This document shows, in pieces, positions 53,294-64,000 of a stretch of 64,000 nt of DNA (positions are counted from its first letter, which is position 1; the number at the start of each line of letters is the position of its first letter). Position numbers and translations under genes: made by a program. The notes below the pieces were generated by a model. That model did no database searches and was not told where the DNA came from. It worked only from the letters and a program-made list of their open reading frames with translations. The stretch comes from an uncultured Flavobacteriaceae bacterium (GTDB lineage Bacteria; Bacteroidota; Bacteroidia; Flavobacteriales; Flavobacteriaceae): positions 1 to 64,000 of the forward strand of contig CANMXP010000008.1 in the NCBI GenBank assembly GCA_947501845.1. Reading direction: 5' to 3'.

Positions 53294-56200
53294 ATGAAAA
53301 AACAATTATTACTATTTGCCCTTTCTTTATTCCTAATCTTTGGGATTAAAGGGTTTTCTCAAAATCAATTGGGAAAAGTCGTTTCGTATAAAAAAGACCA
53401 AAAGGCTGTTCTTTTTCAGTGCGAACATGGTAAAAAGGTTAAATTAAGTATTATTACCGATGCTATTTTTAGAGTGCAAGTCGCTCCTAACGGAACGTTT
53501 AAAAAATCTAAAACCATCGAATTCGGGTTCGTGAAAGATGATTTTTCTGCAACAAATTTCAGTATAAACGAAACTGAAAAACACTACCAAATAGCAACCT
53601 CAAAATTAGACATTTCTGTAGGTAAAGAAGCCTTTCGTATTGAAGTCAAAGACAAAGAAGGAAATATTATTCTAAGAGAAAACAAAAAACTGGGAACGCA
53701 AGCAGGCAGTAAAAATGCATTAAATTTTGATATGCCTGCCGATGAGCACTTTTTTGGTTTTGGGTTCATGCGAGAAACTTTAGATGCCAGAGGACATAAA
53801 TTAACATTTAAAAGAGCTTACCGCTGGAAAGGCGCAACACTTCCCTACTTTATGAGCACCAGAGGTTATGCTTTTTATTCAAACAGTGTATACAACCAAG
53901 ATTTTGACTTTAGGTCAAAATCAGACAATGTATCAAACGATTACTATTCTATTACTTCTAATGGAGGGGCTATTGATTATTACATTATATATGGTCCAGA
54001 CTTCTCTAATCTATTAAATAGGTATACAGACTTAACAGGAAAAAGTATGATGGTACCCAAATGGGCTTTTGGTTTAGAATACCGCTTACGATACTACGGA
54101 GATCAAAAAGAATTGCTTGATATCGCTAAAGAATTTAGAAAAAAAGAAATTCCTGCCGACATTGTAGCTTTAGAACCTGGGTGGGAAGATGTAGCATACT
54201 CCATGAAATGGAAATGGAGCCCAGAACGGTTTCCTAATCCTGAAAAAATGATTACGGAATTAGGAGATATGGGTTTTAAAATGGATTTATGGGAATCTGG
54301 AGTTGCTCCAGTTGTAAATATCTCTAGCTCTAAAACACGTAAAAACTGGTATAAAAAACGTAAACATATTGTCGATATGGGCGTACGCATGTTTAAGCAA
54401 GATGACCCGTACCCACGATCAATTACAAGTTCAGAATTATTAGATCCTACTTATGGGGTAAAACCACATACCGATAAAAATTTCAATGAAGAGGAAATGA
54501 ATAATATCTCTAACTCTTTATACTCTGAAACTTTATTCGAAGAATTTAGAAAACAAACCAAAGAGCGTGCTGTTGTCATGTTTCATGCATATAACGCATC
54601 TGTAGCCTCGCACCGTTGGCCTTTTCAATGGGCTGGTGATTTCCAAGCAGAGAATGGTATGCTTAATGCAAGTTTGTCGGGGCACGCTATGGTAAGTTAC
54701 GATATTCGTAATCCATATGCTGCTGGATGGCATCAAGGGTTCTTCACACCATTTACTGTAGTTGATGCTTGGGCTTATTACCGCGAACCATGGTTGTATT
54801 CAGAATCCATTGAACAGAGTCATAGGGTCTACGCTTGCTTGAGATCCCGATTAGTTCCTTATTTATATTCTTCACTATGGCAATCTTGTAAAGTAGGACT
54901 GCCCATTGAAAGACCTATGGTATTGAATTATCACGACGATCCAATTACGCACCACATGAAATCACAATTCATGGTTGGAGATTGGTTCTTATTAGCACTT
55001 TCTGATGTTGATGATTCGCCAGCTGGTGAAAAAATAGATTTCTGGACTGGTGTACAAAAGGGCAATCACGGACGTGCTTACCTTCCTAAAGGAAAATGGA
55101 TCAATTATTGGAACGGCAATGTCGAAAATATAGAAAAGTCTCAATGGGTAAATGGTGATTGGCCAGAGTATTTAGGTGGATTACTTTTTGTTAAAGCAGG
55201 AGCTATTATTCCTATGGGTCAAACGAAGAACTATATTGGTGAAACAAAAGATGAAGTTGTCCTTTTAGATATATATCCTCATGAAAAATCATCTTTTCAA
55301 TTATATGAAGATGATGGCTTGTCTTATGATTATGAAAAAGGAACCTTCGCACTAACAGATATTACCTCAGACGCTTTAGAAAATGAAGTGAAAATTTCTA
55401 TTTCAAAAAGAAAAGGCTCTTACAATAATATGCCTGAAAAAAGGACTTACTTGGTAAAAATGCACAGTCTTTTAAAACCTAAGAGTATTTCTGTTGATGG
55501 TTATGAATTAGCCTATTTTGACAACCAAAAGGATTTGATTCATGATATCAAACAAAATGGATGGTTTTATGATGCCATAGCCAAAAAAGCAGTTATCAAA
55601 TTAGATAAAGGATGGCAATATACTAAAACAACAGATGGAAGCAACCCTATAGCAACCATTCCTTTAACTGCCAAAAATGAAAGAATAGTATTTTCTGATG
55701 CCTATAAAAATCAATCTGGAAGTCGTAACATTCTTGTAAAACTGCCTAAATTGGCTGTTGTAGAATTAAATTCCAATATAAAATCATTACCATCAGATGG
55801 CTATAGTTTAGCGAAAATTAAAGTTCATCTTTTAAATGAAAAATCAAAAGTTCAAAAAATTGATTTTAAAATTGAAGGTCCAGCCAGTTTCCAAAATGGG
55901 ACATCAAGTATGTCCTTTAACCCAACCGAGCAAGATTATTTCAATATTTTAGCAGGTAAGGTTTCTGAGACAGCTAAAATTTCCTTTTCTGGAACAAACA
56001 TAGAAAAGGGCTCCTTTTCGTTGCCAATTTATGGAAATCCCGTGCGCTTAGAAGTCGAAAAGGCTAATACCGTTTTGGTTGCTGATAACGAAAATACAAT
56101 TGAATTCACTGCAAAATTATTCGATGATGGAGATCGTGAAGTTTTAACAACTGGTTCTCCAATTATTGTTTATGTTGAAGGAGAAGCATTATGTGAAAAT

Positions 56201-56701
56201 GAATCAAAAAAGCAATCAATTTATTTTAAAGATGGCTCAGCAAAATTCTCATTAAAATCGACCAATACCCCAGGGAATATTAAAGTTTCAGTAACCTTTG
56301 CCAATCTAAAAGAAAAAACGATTCGTATCGCTTCTAAGAAAGGGGCTTTGCAAGTTCGCATTAATCCGCCAGAAAAAGTAAAATTAGATTCTGATGGCGG
56401 ATGGATTCCAGACGATGTAGATGTTTTTGTGAACTTTAGAGCAGATGAGGAATTGATAAGAAATATTGAAAAAGAAGTTATCCTTAATGTGTATAACAAG
56501 CATGGTAAATTGCTACAAACTTACACTCAGAATGCCAAAAAGGGCGAAGTTATCTTTAAAGATATTTCTTATTATAAGCGACCAGCACAATGCCTATTCG
56601 AAATTAAATGCGAAGGTTATGAAACGGTTACAAGGAAAGTATTTGAAAACACGTGGGATGCCCAAGCAACTAATTCGAAAAAGAAAAAGGGAGGACATTA
56701 A
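53294..56701 (+). CDS. GH31-family glycoside hydrolase with extended C-terminal region
   Basis: The protein has 1135 residues, longer than typical GH31 enzymes. A signal peptide (QLLLFALSLFLIFGIKGFS, then Q) shows export. After a beta-sandwich N-domain the (beta/alpha)8 barrel has FKMDLWESGVAPVVN, the likely nucleophile Asp in VRMFKQDDPYPRS near residue 367, and the likely acid/base Asp in RWPFQWAGDFQAENGML near 446. From about 800 there are Ig-like beta domains of uncertain type (PSDGYSLAKIKVHLLNE and VADNENTIEFTAKLFDDG), as in some multi-modular GH2 enzymes. The specificity, alpha-glucosidase or alpha-xylosidase-like, is not certain. Confidence 0.88.
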   Translation: MKKQLLLFALSLFLIFGIKGFSQNQLGKVVSYKKDQKAVLFQCEHGKKVKLSIITDAIFRVQVAPNGTFKKSKTIEFGFVKDDFSATNFSINETEKHYQIATSKLDISVGKEAFRIEVKDKEGNIILRENKKLGTQAGSKNALNFDMPADEHFFGFGFMRETLDARGHKLTFKRAYRWKGATLPYFMSTRGYAFYSNSVYNQDFDFRSKSDNVSNDYYSITSNGGAIDYYIIYGPDFSNLLNRYTDLTGKSMMVPKWAFGLEYRLRYYGDQKELLDIAKEFRKKEIPADIVALEPGWEDVAYSMKWKWSPERFPNPEKMITELGDMGFKMDLWESGVAPVVNISSSKTRKNWYKKRKHIVDMGVRMFKQDDPYPRSITSSELLDPTYGVKPHTDKNFNEEEMNNISNSLYSETLFEEFRKQTKERAVVMFHAYNASVASHRWPFQWAGDFQAENGMLNASLSGHAMVSYDIRNPYAAGWHQGFFTPFTVVDAWAYYREPWLYSESIEQSHRVYACLRSRLVPYLYSSLWQSCKVGLPIERPMVLNYHDDPITHHMKSQFMVGDWFLLALSDVDDSPAGEKIDFWTGVQKGNHGRAYLPKGKWINYWNGNVENIEKSQWVNGDWPEYLGGLLFVKAGAIIPMGQTKNYIGETKDEVVLLDIYPHEKSSFQLYEDDGLSYDYEKGTFALTDITSDALENEVKISISKRKGSYNNMPEKRTYLVKMHSLLKPKSISVDGYELAYFDNQKDLIHDIKQNGWFYDAIAKKAVIKLDKGWQYTKTTDGSNPIATIPLTAKNERIVFSDAYKNQSGSRNILVKLPKLAVVELNSNIKSLPSDGYSLAKIKVHLLNEKSKVQKIDFKIEGPASFQNGTSSMSFNPTEQDYFNILAGKVSETAKISFSGTNIEKGSFSLPIYGNPVRLEVEKANTVLVADNENTIEFTAKLFDDGDREVLTTGSPIIVYVEGEALCENESKKQSIYFKDGSAKFSLKSTNTPGNIKVSVTFANLKEKTIRIASKKGALQVRINPPEKVKLDSDGGWIPDDVDVFVNFRADEELIRNIEKEVILNVYNKHGKLLQTYTQNAKKGEVIFKDISYYKRPAQCLFEIKCEGYETVTRKVFENTWDAQATNSKKKKGGH

Positions 56702-56740
56702 ACCCTAATTTTATATAAACTTCGCAAATGATAAATCATT

Positions 56741-58855
56741 ATGTATTCAATAAAAATCAATCTTAAGAGCTTAATAGTCTTTATTCTTTTGATGTTTTTT
56801 TATGGCCTCATTGGGTTTCAAAAAATATCAGCAGATACTAAAAAGGATGTTTTTTATACTTTAGGACATGCTAAGGTTATTTTTAAAAATAATGAATTAT
56901 TTGTTGAAACGGGTGAGGTTGAAAGAAAATGGCGTTGGACAGGTTTTGGTTTTATAACCACCAGTTACAAGCATACTATATCTGGAAAAGAATGGGCCGA
57001 ATCCAATCATACTTTTACATGCGATTGGGATTTACCCACTAAAATTACTTCAGCAATTAAAGCCGAATTAGTGTCTTTGGAAGTTTTAGAAAGTAATGAT
57101 GAAAAATTTACTTCACCTCATTTGTTGGTAACCGCATATATACATTATCAAATTGGTATTGATTTAAAGTTCTTAATTCGTATTTATCCTGATTCTCCTG
57201 GTATATGGACCGCCCTTGAAGTGAAATCGGATCATACTTTTTCTACAGAAGGTATTCCAGAGGATTTAGCTTATAAAAAATCTTATGGTTCCAACCAACC
57301 TGTTAAAATAGCGCGTAACGAATTTATTCCTATCGATTTTTCGAAAAAAAATCAACGCAGGTATTGGGGCATTTATAACAATCCAGGAAATCGTGTCAAT
57401 ACAGAAAATATGGTTAAGGAAAGAATTGTAACTGGATACCCAATTTTTCAAGATGAAGAAAACACATGGGCGAATGGTATTGTCATACAAAAAGATAACG
57501 AGGGCTTAATCGTTTTAAAGGAATCGAATAAAACAGTCAATAAATACGGTATTCAAACAGGGGCTTTTTACTGTACTTCAACAGGCATAGAAGTTACTGG
57601 TTGGGGGTTGAAACCAAGCGAAATCTCATCAGAATTTAAACGAACATGGGCTACTTGGAGTATATTGTACACTGGCGGTGACGCTGCTTCACAACTAGCT
57701 TTTAAAAGGTTTGACCGCATTCGTTACCCAGTGAATCTTGACTTAGACATGCACATTTTAATTGATACTTGGGGTAGTGACTGGCAGGAAGGGAACTTTG
57801 ACAAGATTTATGGGAGAGAGAATTCAGAGTTTTCAATAATAGAAAAAGAAATAAAATCAGCATCAGATTTAGGTATTGATATTGTACGAATTGATGATGG
57901 TTGGCAAGAGGGATCCACCAAAAGTAAAAACTCATGGCATCCCAATACTAATGTAGGATACGATGCAAATTGGTCCAAAATAAAAAAACTATCAACCAAG
58001 TATAATGTAGACATAGGATTGTGGGCAGCTGCTTTGTACATAACCCCTGAAGAATTATTGGATAACCAGAAAAAATTGGGCGTGGCCACATGGAAATTTG
58101 ATTTCGATAAACTTAATAATCATGAGGCTTTTGCAAGCAGATTGAAAAAAACAAGAGATTTTATAAAAGAAACGGGGTATAGCACTCAAATTTCATGGTG
58201 CCCTGAGTATGATGACCAGCGTTATGGGTGGTATAGTCCCGTTAGGGAAGTAGGACCTATGTATTTTCAAAACATCCAAAATAATTTACCAAATCATTTG
58301 GTATACGTTCCATATATTACGTTAAGGCATCACTGGATGATGTCTAAATATTATAATATGAACGATTTACAGACACATTGGCAGAATACATCTCGTACAA
58401 ACCCAAAGTTTTCTGATGCCCATTTACACAGCCAATCGTATGCAGCAATGAGCGCTTTTATAGCAGCACCTTCTTGTTTTATGCTTACTCAACTATTAAA
58501 AACCAAAGAACGCGACGAATTAAGGCAGCTTATTTCAATTTACAAAGAACATCGCAAAGATATTTTTCAAAGCTACGTTTTTCCTATAGGAGAAGAGCCT
58601 AATAATCATTCCTGGTCAGGTTTTCAAATATATAACCCTGATAAAAACTCTGGATTTTTGATGATTTTCAGAGAACTTCACAACAATGAAAATAGCAAAG
58701 AAATTGAGCTTAAGTTTTTGAAGAACAAAAAAATAAAATTGATTAATTTAGAAAAGAACAATACTATTAAGCAAGTACGGGCTGGATTGAATGGAAATGT
58801 AAAATTTTTCATTGAAAAACCCGCACAATATTTGTTTCTAAAATACGAATTGTAA
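56741..58855 (+). CDS. GH36-like exported glycoside hydrolase, alpha-galactosidase type
   Basis: This 704-residue protein starts with a signal anchor (SLIVFILLMFFYGLIGFQ). A beta-rich N-terminal domain precedes a barrel with clan GH-D features: DLGIDIVRIDDGWQEG near residue 384, IGLWAAALYITPEE, the likely nucleophile Asp in VATWKFDFDKLNNHE near 451, and a candidate acid/base Asp in FSDAHLHSQSY near 558. Alpha-galactosidase is the most common activity of this clan, but others exist. It lies 39 bases after the GH31 gene and is probably its operon partner, the last gene before convergent transcription. Confidence 0.75.
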   Translation: MYSIKINLKSLIVFILLMFFYGLIGFQKISADTKKDVFYTLGHAKVIFKNNELFVETGEVERKWRWTGFGFITTSYKHTISGKEWAESNHTFTCDWDLPTKITSAIKAELVSLEVLESNDEKFTSPHLLVTAYIHYQIGIDLKFLIRIYPDSPGIWTALEVKSDHTFSTEGIPEDLAYKKSYGSNQPVKIARNEFIPIDFSKKNQRRYWGIYNNPGNRVNTENMVKERIVTGYPIFQDEENTWANGIVIQKDNEGLIVLKESNKTVNKYGIQTGAFYCTSTGIEVTGWGLKPSEISSEFKRTWATWSILYTGGDAASQLAFKRFDRIRYPVNLDLDMHILIDTWGSDWQEGNFDKIYGRENSEFSIIEKEIKSASDLGIDIVRIDDGWQEGSTKSKNSWHPNTNVGYDANWSKIKKLSTKYNVDIGLWAAALYITPEELLDNQKKLGVATWKFDFDKLNNHEAFASRLKKTRDFIKETGYSTQISWCPEYDDQRYGWYSPVREVGPMYFQNIQNNLPNHLVYVPYITLRHHWMMSKYYNMNDLQTHWQNTSRTNPKFSDAHLHSQSYAAMSAFIAAPSCFMLTQLLKTKERDELRQLISIYKEHRKDIFQSYVFPIGEEPNNHSWSGFQIYNPDKNSGFLMIFRELHNNENSKEIELKFLKNKKIKLINLEKNNTIKQVRAGLNGNVKFFIEKPAQYLFLKYEL

Positions 58856-59163
58856 AATTTTTGTAATACTATATAATCAGTCTTGTACTTATTCGAGATT
58901 ATACCTTTCCTTATTTAAAATGACTGTATAGAAGAAAAAAAATGGTGTATTTACCAAGTATCAATTTTTCTTAAAGAAATTAAAGAGGCATCTAAAAAGT
59001 ACCGTTCAGAACGTAGTGAAGAACCTCTAAAAATCAAACGTTTATTTGCCTTAATGTTAAGATTTTTCGACTGCACTCAAAATAACAATTTGTGAACTTT
59101 TTAGGTGCCTCATTAATTTTTTATATTATTCAACCAAATACCTACCTACTCTCATATTTAATA
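58856..59163. other. Intergenic region between convergent GH36-like and GH2 genes
   Basis: This 308-base gap contains a REP-like palindromic element at 58986-59112 and otherwise AT-rich sequence with no ORF. The element may act as the transcription boundary. Confidence 0.6.
58986..59112. repeat. REP-like palindromic element with inverted ends
   Basis: The ends GAGGCATCTAAAAAGT (58986) and ACTTTTTAGGTGCCTC (to about 59112) are inverted repeats with one mismatch over 16 bases. Inside are TTCAGAACGTAGTGAAGAAC and TTCGACTGCACTCAAAATAA, motifs typical of short interspersed repeats of Bacteroidota. The sequence between is about 95 bases and non-coding. A degenerate relative lies near 34766. Confidence 0.7.
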
Positions 59164-62463
<3,300 letters not shown>

Positions 62464-62473
62464 TTACTGAAAT

Positions 62474-64000
62474 TTATAATAGTTTGTAAATATTGCTTAA
62501 ATCAACTGGGTCATCCATGTCTTTTTGCAACTGCATTAAATCTTTAAATAACGACTTCACTTTTTCTTTATTAGCTGGAACTCCAGCAATATCGTTCATC
62601 TCTTCTGGGTCTTTATTTAAATCGAATAAAAGTGTTTTTTCAATTTCAGGATACACTAATAACTTAAAGTTATCTTTTCTTATCATACGCTGTACATTTA
62701 AATAGGCACCATATATTGATTTATAATTACTTTTATTAGTTTTGCCTTTAGCGATATCTAAGAAACTATTAAACTCGACATAATTTGGTTTTTTAACACC
62801 TGCTATTTCAAGAGAAGTAGCCATAACATCCTGTAAATAAACATCTGAATCTACTTTTTTATCTTTAGGAATATCTGGACCAATTATAACAAGTGGTGGG
62901 CGAATGCTATGATCAAACAAACTCTGTTTTCCTAACAAACCATGTCTACCCATAGCCAATCCATGATCTGAAGTTAAAAAGATATATGTATTATCTGCTT
63001 TGCCAGATTTCTTTAAAGCATCTATAATCAGACCTATTTGCTTATCTAAGTGCGTAATACTAGCATAATATTCTTGTTTATGAACTTTTATTGCATATTC
63101 TGTTCTAGGAAATGGCGCTAAAGCTTCGTCTCTTAAATTATTACCATTTGCGATATTGTTTCTAAATGGATATTCTGGTAAAAAACTTTCAGGAATTGAA
63201 ATATTCTCTAATGGATACATATCTACAAACTCTTGGGGTGCTTGTCTAGGGTCATGAGGTGCATTAAATGCTAAATACATAAAAAATGGGTCTTCGTTAT
63301 TTTTTGCATCCGCAATAAAGTTTAAAGCATCATCTTTTACAACTTCACTCCAATGTTTTCCGCCTTTCCAAAAACCGCCTTTTGAGGTATCTGTAGGAGA
63401 CCATGATGTATCGTTCACACTCTGCGGCCGATTGTAACCATTCGGCATAATAACTTCTGTATTTGCTTGCTTTATTTTTGATAAAGAATCAAATTTTGCG
63501 ACCATCTTAGCATGATCCCATGCATCGCCTGGCATTCCTGGACGGATATGAATTGTATTATTAAACAACTTATTTGCAGGAGCATCTACGTGCCATTTAC
63601 CTGTCATGTATGTTTTATAACCTTGAGATTCTAATAATTTAGGCCAACTTTTTTGAAAACTACTCGAATCGTGCTTCACCCAATTTTGTCTAAATTCATT
63701 TGCACGCCACACAAATCTACCTGAAACCATCATAGCTCTAGATGCTGCACAAACTGCACCACTCCAAGACCCCATATTGTAAGCATGGGTAAATGTCGTG
63801 CCTTCATGTACTAATTTATCTAAAGAAGGTGTTATAATCTCATCATTACCCAAAGCATTTATAGATGTGTATGTTTGATCGTCTGTAAAAATAAAGACAA
63901 TGTTGGGTTTTGCCTCATCAGATTTTGCTATTTTGCTTTCTTCTTTTTTAGTATTACATGAACAAAACAAAAATGCTAGGATAATCGTATAAAATTTACT
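62474..64000 (-). CDS. Sulfatase lipoprotein (5' end outside the window)
   Basis: The ORF runs from the stop at 62474 to the window edge. The last ten codons before 63970 (SKFYTIILAF) plus LFCSCNTKK form a lipoprotein signal with lipobox LFCSC, so the real start lies just outside. The visible mature protein has the sulfatase metal site IVFIFTDDQ, the active-site Cys in VCAASRAMMVSG that is converted to formylglycine (C-x-A-x-R), TGKWHVDAP, and TSDHGLAMGRHG with the C-terminal DxN-type metal ligands. It should remove sulfate esters from polysaccharide oligomers in the periplasm or on the cell surface. It depends on an anaerobic or aerobic formylglycine-generating enzyme not seen here. Confidence 0.9.
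   Translation of the reverse strand, partial: SKFYTIILAFLFCSCNTKKEESKIAKSDEAKPNIVFIFTDDQTYTSINALGNDEIITPSLDKLVHEGTTFTHAYNMGSWSGAVCAASRAMMVSGRFVWRANEFRQNWVKHDSSSFQKSWPKLLESQGYKTYMTGKWHVDAPANKLFNNTIHIRPGMPGDAWDHAKMVAKFDSLSKIKQANTEVIMPNGYNRPQSVNDTSWSPTDTSKGGFWKGGKHWSEVVKDDALNFIADAKNNEDPFFMYLAFNAPHDPRQAPQEFVDMYPLENISIPESFLPEYPFRNNIANGNNLRDEALAPFPRTEYAIKVHKQEYYASITHLDKQIGLIIDALKKSGKADNTYIFLTSDHGLAMGRHGLLGKQSLFDHSIRPPLVIIGPDIPKDKKVDSDVYLQDVMATSLEIAGVKKPNYVEFNSFLDIAKGKTNKSNYKSIYGAYLNVQRMIRKDNFKLLVYPEIEKTLLFDLNKDPEEMNDIAGVPANKEKVKSLFKDLMQLQKDMDDPVDLSNIYKLL

Noticed and set aside
47227-58855. Carrageenan-type 3,6-anhydrogalactose pathway
   Set aside because: No GH16 carrageenase, GH127/129 enzyme, anhydrogalactose dehydrogenase or cycloisomerase is recognisable. 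Only the aldolase and sulfatase would fit.

Overview
The window is AT-rich, densely packed chromosomal DNA from a member of the Bacteroidota, most likely a marine Flavobacteriaceae. The evidence is lipoboxes and signal peptides of the usual flavobacterial kind, LytTR regulators, an AraC regulator, many carbohydrate-active enzymes with a sulfatase, a Bacteroidota-style promoter and REP-like repeats. No rRNA, tRNA or CRISPR array was seen.

Layout. (1) 1-3.4 kb: an accessory edge with the 5' part of an IS110-type transposase, an XRE regulator, a thioredoxin-like protein lacking its CxxC, and two small ORFs separated by long imperfect palindromes that resemble integron attC sites. (2) 3.5-25.8 kb, all minus strand: a large, tightly spaced membrane system. 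In transcription order it holds a small cysteine-containing lipoprotein, a TPR sensor kinase, a LytTR response regulator, a stand-alone LytTR protein, a vWA-TM-Hsp70 fusion, a membrane vWA protein, a coiled-coil membrane protein, a polytopic vWA protein, a secreted vWA-like protein with one TM, a small polytopic protein, a tubulin/FtsZ-like GTPase, a membrane-anchored trypsin-like protease, a DUF4230 protein, a large secreted protein and a polytopic patatin-like phospholipase. An actin-fold ATPase, a tubulin-fold GTPase, three or four vWA modules, a protease and a lipase in one locus is the most unusual content here. (3) 26.5-28.1 kb: a divergent pair of unrecognised genes. (4) 28.5-45.2 kb: carbohydrate genes, comprising a BNR_4 lipoprotein, a DUF5107-TPR protein with a divergent AraC regulator, and a minus-strand operon that starts at a GntR/FCD regulator and continues through a TtuC/isopropylmalate-type dehydrogenase, a cyclase-family hydrolase, a DUF1537 four-carbon acid sugar kinase, an ACS-family MFS transporter and a Gfo/Idh dehydrogenase to a DUF5060 glycosidase. 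Four small plus-strand genes lie between. (5) 45.5-58.9 kb, plus strand: a sugar porter, then a long operon of GntR/UTRA regulator, UPF0309-like SIS protein, SDR, FAD oxidoreductase, ROK kinase, creatininase-family hydrolase, KDPG-type aldolase, GH31 and GH36-like glycosidases. (6) 59.2-64.0 kb, minus strand: a sulfatase, cut by the window edge, followed by a GH2 beta-galactosidase.

How the genes fit together. Regions 4-6 look like a catabolic block. Exported hydrolases (GH2, GH31, GH36-like, DUF5060, sulfatase, BNR_4) release sugars and acid sugars. Two MFS carriers import them. Two cytoplasmic modules then degrade them: one resembling tetronate/hexuronate catabolism under a UxuR-like GntR regulator with a 50-bp perfect palindrome over its start codon, and one ending in a KDPG-type aldolase. 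No SusC/SusD pair is inside the window. Region 2 is best read as an envelope-spanning machine under two-component LytTR control. Membrane remodelling, envelope stress response or a conflict function are all possible, and the sequence alone does not decide between them.
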